64,000 nt of DNA from contig CM069432.1 of assembly GCA_035610365.1 (NCBI GenBank), forward strand, positions 69,692,520 through 69,756,519, read 5' to 3'. Under the pieces are notes generated by a model that did not search any database, was not told the DNA's origin, and worked only from the letters and a program-made list of their open reading frames with translations. Origin of the DNA: Aquatica leii. Its lineage: Eukaryota; Arthropoda; Insecta; Coleoptera; Lampyridae. Of the stretch, positions 37,910 through 47,806 are shown piece by piece. The translations under genes were made by a program, and so were the position numbers. Within the stretch, counting starts at the first letter, position 1; the number at the start of each line of letters is the position of its first letter.

Positions 37910-38905
37910 GAGATATCTAGAAAGGTCGGGGAGGTCCCGGCAGCTCTCGTAGAAGATTTAAAGTTCCTCAGATATATTGATTTAAATTGAAAAATTAAAC
38001 TCTAGATAACACCAGACTTGAATTGCAATGAAAAACCAATTCCTGACGAGTTATCTGGACCAGTTTCTGTGTATGAAAAGGTTTTAATATGGTTGAAAGG
38101 CAAATATAGAAAGCAATTTAAATTGTATCCTAATTGTTAACATTCTATGGTTTCTCAAGTTATAATATTTATGTTTCAGTTTAGTTCTACGAGTTCTACC
38201 TTGTAACACACAATAGCATACAAAATCGAAATAATCTCAATTTATTAGTGTATTTACACTACATATTTTTTTATTCCTATTGGAATGCAATGGTTAAAGT
38301 TGACAAAAGATTGGTGAATAGTAAAACTTAATAAACGTGATGATATTTGTTAATAAATGTTTTAAATTAATCATTTAAAGAAAAATAATACATAGTTCAA
38401 AGATGAATCATATTTTTTTTTTATAAGCATGAAGTTATATACTATTGTACATAACACAGCTATATCATAACATTTAAGTTTTCTGGGAATTCAAAACAGC
38501 CAGTTTAAAAGAAAATTGCAGTGTGAAAACATGTAAATTTAAAATAAATAATTCATGTAATTCTGAAAGTATGTTTTAGATAAATATCAACAAAAGAATG
38601 TGATGCGCGAATTTTAAGTTGCATTTTGATGTATACATTTCTCATACATGCTCTTTTAATTTTATAAATAACTGCTAATTTTTATGTATTAAATTGAAAT
38701 TGTTTATATTTAGGTCTAACTACCTTCGTCTTTAATTTTAAAGATGTTTATATATAACCATGTCCAAATGAAAGACTTCCTGTTTACATAGAACAATTGT
38801 ACTATAATCGACTTAGATAATAGAGTTTATATTGTTCTAACACAAATGAATAGTGCTTGAATAAACCATGAAAATAAAATACCTTAACGATAAAGTAAAA
38901 ATGTG
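37910..38905. other. no gene seen; may be intron of the XK-related gene
   Basis: AT-rich, no coding sequence recognised. Because the XK-related exon at 38915-39171 splices toward lower coordinates, this region and the transposons below it are probably intronic. Confidence 0.4.
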
Positions 38906-38914
38906 GTTACTTAC

Positions 38915-39171
38915 ATTCGTATACTAAATGCTGTATTAATTAAAGCTGGCACTAAAATAAATCCTAAAGTTGCAAGAAAGCATTCGATTTGATTACTACT
39001 GTAATATCGATATGCTAAATTGGAGTCTAGACCAACATCGACAATATGACTTATGATTGATATCACAAATCCAGCTATATCTAAATCATTAACTCTGTCT
39101 TTCGAAGGTAATCGATCCACCTCATCCCTCGTAATTTCTTTGTTACACATTTTTGTTTGATAAAATGCCAT
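38915..39171 (-). CDS. XK-related protein, first coding exon only
   Basis: Minus-strand exon of 85 codons plus two bases, from an ATG at 39171 to a GTAAGT donor at 38914-38909. The residues DLDIAGFVISIISHIVDVGL then FLATLGFILVPALINTAFSI form two hydrophobic segments around a polar loop. This matches the start of XK-related (XKR) membrane proteins, where a D-I/V-G-x-D/S-L segment is followed by YY and a P-A/S-L-x-x-x-x-F-S-x-R stretch. Known members act in the plasma membrane, some as caspase-activated phospholipid scramblases; whether this one does is unknown. The remaining exons should lie at lower coordinates; I could not find them in the window, so the intron is long or leaves the window. 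A second ATG eight codons in is a possible alternative start. Confidence 0.7.
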
Positions 39172-39521
39172 TACCCTAAAGATGCTTCATATTTACACAC
39201 TCGACCACTACCTATCACATAGAGTATATCACTGACTATTATTATCACAATTTCAAATACTTCTCTATTATATATGTAATACTGCTACCAACAAAACAAA
39301 ATTAAACTTATAATAACCGAACAAAGCACTAATTTTTGCAAACTATGTGATATATTTAATAATAGGTATTTTCGATTAATACAAAACGATACAAATACTG
39401 TAGTTAAAATAAGTACAACAGAAATTATAAATGTTATACAGGGTGCAACACTATCAAATGTGATAATCACATTCTATGGTTAAGGGATGACCTTATGGGA
39501 TGAACAATACAAATCAGTGTG

Positions 39522-39959
39522 CAGTGTTGTAAATTATCTATATAAGTTAATATAGATAAATTAATCTAGATTAATATTTTGAATATATTTTTATGTATCT
39601 AAATAATATTAAAAAATATATATTATACTAATCTGCATATATACTATATAATTTTTTATTTAGATTATTTAAATTATAAATGTGTGTACATTATGTATGT
39701 ATATAATGTAGGTATGTAAAAAAATCCAATGTCTTGTAAAATTGCATTTTGTACATTACAATATTTATGTAATTTTTTGAGTAATTTCCCGCATTTCCGT
39801 AGTAGTTTTTTGAATAAAATCCAACCATCGTTATTACTATCTAGAGTATTTCATATAATGTATTATCTGTTATTTATATAAAGGTTGTATATAGTTTATC
39901 TATCATCTAATACTAAATAATTTTTTTTATAATTTACAAATTATCTATTTACAGCACTG
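39522..39959. mobile_element. hAT-type MITE (family B) with 8-bp target duplication
   Basis: Ends CAGTGTTGTAAAT and ATTTACAGCACTG are inverted repeats. They are flanked by TCAGTGTG (39514-39521) and TCAGTATG (39960-39967), an 8-bp duplication with one mismatch. Length 438 bp, no coding. It carries the word GTAATTTCCCGCAT, also found at 58252, and a reversed partial copy is at 50645-50875. It lies a few hundred bases upstream of the XK-related start codon. Confidence 0.8.
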
Positions 39960-40544
39960 TCAGTATGTCGAATACATTTACATAATGGTATCATTCTATA
40001 GCATCTATTGTAGAATTAATTTTTTTTTCAAAAAAACCCATTTTGGAATGAAATTGGTTTTATTAGTACATATTAAATGATTTACTTATAATTGAAACTT
40101 TTGTAAAAAGGTTATTTTTAAATATTTTTACACAGATTACAGTGCCCATTTCAAAAATATTGTGCCTACCCATCTAAGAGCACCAGGGCGCCGTCGCTTG
40201 TATTAAAACTACTCATGTTCTTTTATATGGTAACGTTTTGTACAGCCAAGTGTGCATTTTTTTAACCCACTGTAATTTATTTAGTAAGCATTAATCCAAA
40301 CACAATTACATAGTAATTATTATTAATTGCAGAAACAAACATAATACATAAAATAGAACAATTTACAATTTATTTTATTATATAAGATATCCAGAGTTCA
40401 TTGATGCAATGATAACACCGTTTCATGTTTTTTTAATATTGCAGTCATAGATTGCAGTCAAATTTATAATTGTTAATCCAATTTTTTAATTTCTGTTTGG
40501 TTTACTAACATTAGAATGTCTTCCGGGTTTGGACCGTGTCATAG

Positions 40545-40600
40545 TTGCAACCGAAGCTGCCAACGTTTCGCCCACTTTCGTAAGGGGCTTCATCAGGGCG
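40545..40600 (-). ncRNA. Hammerhead-like motif in Penelope tail
   Basis: On the minus strand CTGATGA is followed by AGCCCCTTACGAAAGTGGGC, which can pair GCCC with GGGC, then GAAAC, and a hairpin GTTGGCAGC/TTCG/GTTGCAAC. This is the catalytic-core order of a type I hammerhead ribozyme, known in Penelope-like elements. The expected cleavage triplet and the closing stem I are not convincing here, so activity is uncertain. Confidence 0.5.
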
Positions 40601-40820
40601 TGAGATAATTCGCAAAACTCAAACAAGCAATCGAAATCTAACTAAGAACTTCTCAAAAGTTAGGTTATCCACTTGTGAAACAAGCCATAAAATAAACTCT
40701 GAAAAGGTAAGAAAGAAAACAATAACCTAAAAAAGCAAACGAAAATCTAACAAAGAACCACTACCGAGTTAGGTAATCAACTTGTGAACCAAGCCAGATT
40801 CTAAACTCCGTAGAAGTGAC

Positions 40821-42734
40821 TTAAGAAGAAATAGTCTCCGTATTTAAAGGAAAAGGATCGTCACGGATAATTGAGCTCGACCCTGATTGGGTTACGGTTG
40901 CTAGGGGGCGTGTTTTTGATAAATGTCTAATAACCGGGAACCAAAGAGGGGATAGTTCGAAACCATAATCGCGATTGAAGTTATTGGGGTGTTTGATGAT
41001 TTCTATGTTTTCTTGGAATTTCCTGTTGAAAAAGAATGGAGATTTGGCAATCAAGGTAATATTATTAAAATCTATTTTGTGACCTGTAGTGAAATGATGT
41101 TCAGCGACCGCAGACTTGGAAGTATACCTTTTCCTTATACAACGATCATGTTCTGAAATGCGGGTAATGACGGAACGACCGGTTTCACCAATGTAGACTA
41201 AACCACAAGAACAGGGAATTTGGTATACACTTTGAGATGAAAGTGTAGGAAATTTGTCTTTGGGAGAAGGAAGAATCTGAGAGATTTTGCCTGTCGAGTT
41301 GAATATGGGTTTAATACCATTCTTACGAAGGAGTTTCCCTATTTGATCTGTAACCTTGTGAATGTAGGGTAAAAAGGCCAATTTTGGGTTGGATTCGGGA
41401 GTAGAAATGTCCTTAGGTAATCGAGTACGTGGATGTAAACGACGATTAATAACTCTATGAATATCTCGCTTTACATAACCATTGTTCACTAAGGTTCTAG
41501 TAAGATGACGGAGTTCTGAGTCTAGATTCTCAGGTTGACAAATAGAAAAGGCACGATGGACTAAAGATTCAATAACAGAACGTTTCTGTGCAGGATGATG
41601 ATGAAACGAAGCATGAAGGTATCTGTCCGTATGGGTGGGTTTGCGATAAACAGAATGGCCCAGAAGTGCGTCGGGCTTACAAGTCACAAGAACGTCAAGA
41701 AATGGAAGAGAACCATTACTTTCGATTTCCATAGTAAATTTGATATCTAAGTGTTGATTGTTAAGATGATCAAGAAATTTAGACAATTCAAGATGACCAT
41801 GAGACCAAACAATAAACGTGTCGTCAACATATCTAAACCACACCTTAGGTTTTAATATTGATGATTCCAAAGCAACCGTTTCAAAGGATTCCATAAAAAT
41901 GTTAGCTACAACAGGTGATACAGGAGAACCCATAGCAGCACCAGAAACTTGTTCGTAAAACTTATTATCAAATTGGAAGTTAGTAGAGGATAGACACTTT
42001 TCAATAAGAGGAACCAAACTCAAGTCCTTGCCATGTTGAGACAGAATCTGTTTGATGATAATAAGCGAATCCTTAATAGGAACTTTAGTAAAAAGTGAAG
42101 TAACATCAAAGCTCACGAGAAGATCTTGGGGTTCAAGTTTTATAGTTTCTAGACGTTGAATAAAATGCTGGGAGTTGATAATGCGAGAAGAGGTATTACC
42201 TGTAAACTCGGAAAGAATGTTTGACAAAAACTTGGCTAGCTTGTAGGTAGGAGATTGGATAGTACTAACGATAGGTCGAAAAGGAATACCTTGTTTGTGA
42301 ATTTTGGGAAGTCCGTATAAACGAGGTGGTTTAGAATCTGATGGGGTAAGTCGACGTTTAGTTTCAGGAGGTAGTTTGGAAGATTTGATGATTTGGCTAA
42401 CCTCGCGTTCAATCCTCAAAGTAGGGTTATGGGTTAGAAGCGCGTAAGTTTCCTCAGACAAAATAAAATTGATTTTCGTAACATAATCCATTTGGTTCAA
42501 AACTACAGTGGCATTGCCTTTGTCGGCTGGAAGAACAATAATATCAGGGTTCTTACGAAGACTTTTTAGAGCTGACTCTTGCGACTTAGAAATGTTAGAT
42601 TTAGGAATTTTAGATGATTCAAGGATTTTGCCAGTGTTAATACAAATGGGATCTGAGATGTGGCAAGGAAGATGTCTTATAGAAGACTCAACAGCACATA
42701 GAATATCTTCTGTTCTTCTGTTTGGTTTGCTCAA
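40821..42734 (-). CDS. Penelope-like RT and GIY-YIG endonuclease polyprotein
   Basis: An uninterrupted frame of 637 codons. The reverse transcriptase shows RLYGLPKIHK, PFRPIVSTI, LLVSFDVTSLFTKVPI (first catalytic Asp), GAAMGSPVSPVVANIFME and the catalytic FRYVDDTFIVW. The C-terminal GIY-YIG endonuclease shows VYQIPCSCGLVYIGETGRSV, RISEHDRCI and VAEHHFTTGHKIDF, with the Cys and His residues typical of Penelope-like enzymes. The product would copy the element RNA at a nicked target. The frame itself has no stops, so this is the youngest-looking mobile gene in the window. The true N-terminus lies beyond the MITE at 42752-43470: the reading TPVEVGAK (about 43480-43505) joins TGTGTT at 42742 in frame, so the ATG at 42734 is probably not the native start. 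Confidence 0.9.
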   Translation of the reverse strand: MSKPNRRTEDILCAVESSIRHLPCHISDPICINTGKILESSKIPKSNISKSQESALKSLRKNPDIIVLPADKGNATVVLNQMDYVTKINFILSEETYALLTHNPTLRIEREVSQIIKSSKLPPETKRRLTPSDSKPPRLYGLPKIHKQGIPFRPIVSTIQSPTYKLAKFLSNILSEFTGNTSSRIINSQHFIQRLETIKLEPQDLLVSFDVTSLFTKVPIKDSLIIIKQILSQHGKDLSLVPLIEKCLSSTNFQFDNKFYEQVSGAAMGSPVSPVVANIFMESFETVALESSILKPKVWFRYVDDTFIVWSHGHLELSKFLDHLNNQHLDIKFTMEIESNGSLPFLDVLVTCKPDALLGHSVYRKPTHTDRYLHASFHHHPAQKRSVIESLVHRAFSICQPENLDSELRHLTRTLVNNGYVKRDIHRVINRRLHPRTRLPKDISTPESNPKLAFLPYIHKVTDQIGKLLRKNGIKPIFNSTGKISQILPSPKDKFPTLSSQSVYQIPCSCGLVYIGETGRSVITRISEHDRCIRKRYTSKSAVAEHHFTTGHKIDFNNITLIAKSPFFFNRKFQENIEIIKHPNNFNRDYGFELSPLWFPVIRHLSKTRPLATVTQSGSSSIIRDDPFPLNTETISS

Positions 42735-42751
42735 TAAAACACATTTGGCAC

Positions 42752-43470
42752 TAGTGATGGGAATTCTAGTTCTTTTTTACGAACTAGTTCACCAGGTCTC
42801 GTTCAACAAACTCAACTAGTTCAATGTACTAGTTCTTTAGTGCATTTAGGACAACGCATCGAAGGATGCATAAAACAGTTTGTGGTGCAGATTTGCATTT
42901 AACTCTGGTATTTTGTTCCGTATTTCAATTAGGAGACCAACGCGCGATGCATCGGTATGCTTGCAAATAATAAATTAAAAACTGAAACGCGCTTTCAAAT
43001 TCACAATTTTGTTGAAAATTGGTGTAATCTTATTTAGCAAGTCTAGTTAAAAAGTTTTAATTGAACGGAAGACCGATTTTCTAATCTCTTTTGTAGACAC
43101 CTTTAAAAAAATATTAATTAGCAACTGCAAAACACGATAAAACAGTTATATGAACACAATAGTATCGATTACGCAAGGTACAAACGAATTTGGATTGAGT
43201 ACAATAATTATAGTAATCAAAGTAACGAATATAAAAAACGTAATGATAATCGAGATAACTACTGTGGCAAAACACCTTGTAGCCAATGCAGTCTAGAAGA
43301 GAAAAGTTTATTAACGTTATCAAAATTAAGTGATGACTAATACAAGATTTGCAAAGAGCAAATGTAGTAAAGAATGTACTAGTTCACTTTATAATAGAGA
43401 ACTAGTACATTTAGTTCACTGAAAAGACCAGTTCAATTGAACTAGTTCGTTCAGGAACTACACATCACTA
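42752..43470. mobile_element. hAT MITE inside Penelope ORF, perfect 8-bp TSD
   Basis: The 719-bp insert begins TAGTGATGGGAATTC and ends ACTACACATCACTA, with TTTGGCAC directly repeated on both sides (42744-42751 and 43471-43478). The ends are rich in the palindromic word GAACTAGTTC. No coding sequence. The perfect target duplication and the still open Penelope frame suggest a fairly young insertion. Confidence 0.9.
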
Positions 43471-43791
43471 TTTGGCACCCACTTCTACTGGTGTTGTGCT
43501 ATGTGTTGTAATTTTTGTATGTTGATGTTTTAAAATCATAACCATTCAATCAATTTAATTTTTTACAAATTTCAACTCATTTTTAATTTTTTTTTAAATT
43601 TTGGCATATTATGATGTTACGCTCTGTATTACATCTTTTAAGCTTTTGTATGTTGGTAGCAATGAATAATAAAATTTGCCTTTCTTCCACGTCAAATCGA
43701 ATAACCCCAAAATTGAGATAAATATGAAGTGAGAAGTTGAAGTTTATAAACAAATAAAATTTTTATAATAAAGTATTCAAATTTATTTTAA

Positions 43792-44773
43792 ATGGCTACC
43801 AGAAGTTTAACAGAAATATTTGTATTAATGAGGAACAATGCCATACGAAATAGGCATATATATGCAGAGGTACAAATAATTCAGTCTTAACTTTCCATAT
43901 TACAATATTTTTTCAGGACGTTTCTGAACATATGGCCTTAGTTGAACTATATGATGTAGAACAAGGATCAGGTGATAACAATAGAATGCCCCCTGCTTGG
44001 ATTGATCAATTAGAAGAAGCCCAATTTACAATAACAAAATTAAAAGCTAAAATAAATGATCTGCATATGCTACATTCTCAACATTTACATAGACCTACAT
44101 TTGATGAAAATTCTGAAGAAGAACCTTTAATTGAAACTTGCACATCTGAAATTACATCTATGTTTAATAGCATTCACGAATAGTTCAGTTCATTAAAAGT
44201 CACACATTAGAGGGTATACCTAAAGAACGGCATTTAACAGCAAACGTAGTTCGCCCTTTAGCAAATGCTTTGCAAGACCTATCAGTGCAGTTTCGAAGTT
44301 CACAAAACACATACATTAAACAATTAAAATCTAGAGAAGAAAGATCTAAAATGTATTTTGAAAATACATCATTTGAAAACGATTTTGATGTATTTACAAA
44401 TCAGGGTGATAATATAGATGATTTTTTTGTAAATAGTTCTAAACAAATGACTCAACAGCAACTGCTTTATTTAGAAGAAGAAAATACACAGTTTGCTCAG
44501 CAAAGGGAACAGGAAATAGATTCTGTTATTAGGTCTATTATTGAACTGAATGAAATTTTTAAAGACTTAAGTCAGATGGTGTCTGATCAAGGTAGTATTT
44601 TAGATAGAATAGATTATAACATAGAACAAACACATAGTCAAGTGTCTGAAGGGTTCAAACAATTACAGAAGGCCGATGTATACCAAAGGAAAAACCGAAA
44701 AATGTGGGCAATTATTATTTTAGCAGCTACTACAATTGTATTAGTGTTTATGTTAATTGTACTAAAATCCTAA
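43792..44773 (+). CDS. STX16: Syntaxin-16, Qa-SNARE (apparent 1-bp frameshift)
   Basis: Two exons, 43792-43869 and 43917-44773, with a 47-bp GT-AG intron. Exon 1 encodes MATRSLTEIFVLMRNNAIRN, like the N-terminal peptide of syntaxin-16 that binds VPS45. Exon 2 gives PPAWIDQLEEAQ, the Habc region, the Qa-SNARE helix with IIELNEIFKDLSQMVSDQGS (zero-layer Gln in DQG) and ILDRIDYNIEQ, and a C-terminal anchor (MWAIIILAATTIVLVFMLIV). It drives fusion of endosome-derived vesicles at the trans-Golgi. At 44178 the frame breaks: after MFNSIH a base seems missing, so the reading ends at TAG (44181-44183), while IVQFIKSHTLEG resumes one frame away at 44180. No splice site explains this. With the base restored it would be about 311 residues, close to the human 325. 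A sequencing or assembly indel, or a real null allele, are the options. Confidence 0.92.
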
Positions 44774-45960
44774 AATGCACACTCAGACTGATATAAAATA
44801 CGAAACTAATATAAGTTTGTTGGTATTTAAATACAATTCTAGTCTTTATAGTTGTAGCTTAGTGTAATTATTTTGTTCAGAATGTATGATATAAAAACTA
44901 GAAGATGCAACACCTATTATAAAACTGAGAACGTCGTAACTCAAATATGTTATTTTCAATTTGTACCTTATTTATTTTAGTGAAATTGTGCGTTTTTATT
45001 TTAAACTAATTATATTTATTTTATTAAATATTTAGAGAATAGCTTTTACGAATGTACTAAAACTGACAGTGTTGTACGGTGTGTAATTAAAAAATATTAA
45101 GTCACTGAAACTGGTTAATAAAAAGTACTTATATACTTTAACATCTTGCTTACAAATGATTTTAATTTTCTGATATTACATAGGACAAAATACATGTTAA
45201 AATTAAATCAGTTTTACTAAAGTATTTATTATACATTCAGTTAAGTATATTATTTTATACAATAAAATATATATTAAATTGTCAATATATTGCTCAAATT
45301 AACAGAAAAACTATCCACAATTTCTTGGCCTTCAAAGTTTTTTCCTAGAGTTAAAATAGAAGTGCAAGTTGACAATTTTTGTAAATAATAATCAAAATTT
45401 CCAGAAATAAAATTATTTCATAATTTCAAATGAAGTATTATCATTGATTATTATTTAGTATATTATTAAAATAAAATTCTCTAAAAGTCCAATTTTTTTA
45501 AATTTGTTTGGTAAGTAGCAAAATGAAAAGCAAGCAGTGGAAACTAAGATTAATTATATTGATTGATATTATAGTTAACACGTAGCTTTTAGGTGCATAC
45601 AAAAATATTGATAGTTCGTTAAAAGTCTGCCTGTTTCACAGCGGTAAACGATCCATTGTTTATAGCCCGTTACAATTCGTTTCAAAAATAGGTCCTTTTT
45701 CGTTACGTTTGACAAACTGATCGCAAATAATCATACGTACTTTTTTTTTCAAATCATATATTTACTAACAGTTGAATTGTATAACTGAAGAATATATGAC
45801 AAGCTTTTCGGTTATATAACGTTGTTTTTACATCAATTCAATCAACTTTCGTTTCCATCTTTAAAATCATCATCTCTGTGCTGTACATATTTTGTAAATT
45901 GTCTGTTCTGCACTAGTAACAAATGTAAAAAACATTTGTAACCAAAATAAAATTAATGTA
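44774..45960. other. STX16 3' flank, no other gene
   Basis: AT-rich. AATAAA-like signals occur, for example near 45117. No coding sequence recognised. Confidence 0.5.
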
Positions 45961-45984
45961 ACAAGTTTTCAAAATGACGACTAT

Positions 45985-46860
45985 GCACGTTGATGCAAGT
46001 TTGACAACGCATGAAAATAGAATTATAAACTTCTGCAAAATCTGTTGTTTTTAATTTGCAATTCTCTCTTGTAGTTTCTCGACGTTGTTTATTCGGTCCC
46101 CTAAACCAATTGTTTTATGTGTCCCCACACAACAGTTTAGTGGAGTTAGGTCAAGAGACTTTTCAGGTCACTCCACTGAACCACTTCTACCAATCCATCT
46201 ATCATTAAAATTCATCGTTCTGGTACCACCTCCTGTTACATAAGACAAGAGGGACATTATGTTATCCAGGACATCTTCTATTGGATTTTTGAGAAATTAT
46301 GCGTATGAATTAGCATTGCAACAAGGTGGGAAGATTTGAACTGACAATATTTGTTCAGTAAAAACACCACACTATGTGTTAGCTAAAAATGTTTGTTGGT
46401 AAGTTCAAACCCTATCTGTTTGCTGATTTTTTAAAGACCAGATATGTTCATTGTGTTGATTTTTAATGCCATCTTTAGTGAACATAAATTTATCGATTCA
46501 CAGTATTGAACTAAGGAAATTAAGATTTTGTTGATACTGTTTAAGAAGCCATTGACAAAACTCAAGCCGGTGTGCCGCGTCGCCTGTTTGTAGGAGTTGA
46601 ACTTTTTTATAATGATATGGGTGAAAAATCTTCCAATTCAGGATTTTCCAAACAAATTTTTTAGATATTTGTAGGGAAATAGGGTGGAAACTCGTCTAAT
46701 GCTAATCCCTGGATGATAAAGAACTGCGTCAATTATTTGTTCCTCTTCTGCCACGGTGTGCTGTTGATGTAGTCCTCTACACTACAACGGCTTTCAATTC
46801 CAAATTAAAGAAGTCTTCGAAATGCATCAGAGAATACTAGACCAGAAGCTTTCCTTCTGT
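45985..46860 (-). pseudogene. DUF4817-type transposase remnant (DDE part)
   Basis: The minus strand gives pieces of the same insect transposase family as 19941-20840: a HTVAEEEQIIDAVLYHP-like segment (about 46730), LLQTGDAAHRLEFCQWLLKQ (about 46560), and at the 3' end WIGRSGSVEWPEKSLDLTPL, the block with the third catalytic Asp (about 46150-46200). Frames shift several times. It is a degenerate copy without visible ends. Confidence 0.7.
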
Positions 46861-46864
46861 CAGG

Positions 46865-47800
46865 AAATCTTAAATGATTTACTATTACAGAATCTATAGA
46901 GAAAAATAATACCTACATATTCTTCGTTGTTAAACTACATTAAAGAAAACCGTAAAGTTCTTAAATGGGGTTTGATATATATATATGTAATGTCAATAAC
47001 TAAAGTTTAATTAACTCAAAACCATATTTAAAAACAGCACGTTGCTTCCTTGTCGTCTTATAGAATAAATCATATTCAACAATATGAAACATACGAGTTT
47101 ATATCATAGCAGCACTTTTACTAATGACCAGTGACTGACCCTCCCATACTAAATTTTCCTTGAGCAACCAAACCGTCATGCTTTAATGTACAATGCTCTT
47201 TTGTATCATTTGAGAATTGGTTTATGCATCATCAATGTAATAGTAGTACTACAATGCTAGAACGTAGTTAACTGTTATTACCAGTTTGTGTACTGTTACT
47301 AACAAAGTTATCTATACATAAGATCAATAAGAACAGTTTCATAACTATAGAACGATACAATAACTGGATTTTGAAACAAAATGTAATAAAAATATAATGA
47401 AAAACAAGACCTTCTGTTTTTAATATACACACAGCAGCAATAATGTATTTCCCCATCACGTTTTTGAATCTGTAAACTTTATGACCAATTTGAACTTGTA
47501 TTGTAAGATTTGCAAGAGTGTAATTCTGTAGAACAATCTTTAAAGTTGATTATCCATAAAACTTATACATTTTCAAGCTTTTTAATAAAATAACAAATAC
47601 AGAAAATAAACTAGTAACACTAAAGCAGTCCAACAATATTTATTGCAAACAAAGATTTACACAGAAGCATTTATAGTACCAAAAATTAGTTGTAAAAAAC
47701 AGACATCTTAAAGTCATTTCTATATTTAACTTACGAAATTTACCTAAGAAAAGAATTAACCACATATAATACTTAATGTATCAAAGTCAATTTATTGGTA
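46865..47800. other. no gene seen; UBE2C 3' flank
   Basis: AT-rich. A short AT dinucleotide run lies at 46975-46990. On the minus strand an AATAAA occurs just after the UBE2C stop (about 47795-47790) and again near 47640, so one of them likely ends that transcript. Confidence 0.45.
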
Positions 47801-47806
47801 ATCTAT

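Larger units (their letters stand above)
40500..43560 (-). mobile_element. Penelope-like element, nearly full, split by a hAT MITE
   Basis: The element runs on the minus strand. The ORF (40821 to about 43560) is interrupted at 42752-43470 by a MITE; the 3' tail spans 40820 down to about 40500. The tail contains two imperfect copies of a roughly 108-bp unit (each with CTTG-TTCACAAGT and GGTTATC/ATTACC words) and then a hammerhead-like core: CTGATGA (complement of 40590-40596), a GCCC/GGGC stem and GAAAC (complement of 40565-40569). A second copy of the tail lies at 63862-64000 in opposite orientation. Confidence 0.85.

Noticed and set aside
42508..42819. Plus-strand frame opposite the Penelope-like ORF
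   Set aside because: It is antisense to a well supported coding frame and runs into the MITE.
44181..44208. Micro-intron explaining the STX16 frame break
   Set aside because: A GT...AG pair 28 bp apart exists, but removal does not restore the family sequence and such a length is too short for splicing.
46975..46990. AT microsatellites here, at 50880-50899 and near 63798
   Set aside because: Short simple repeats expected in AT-rich DNA; not informative by themselves.
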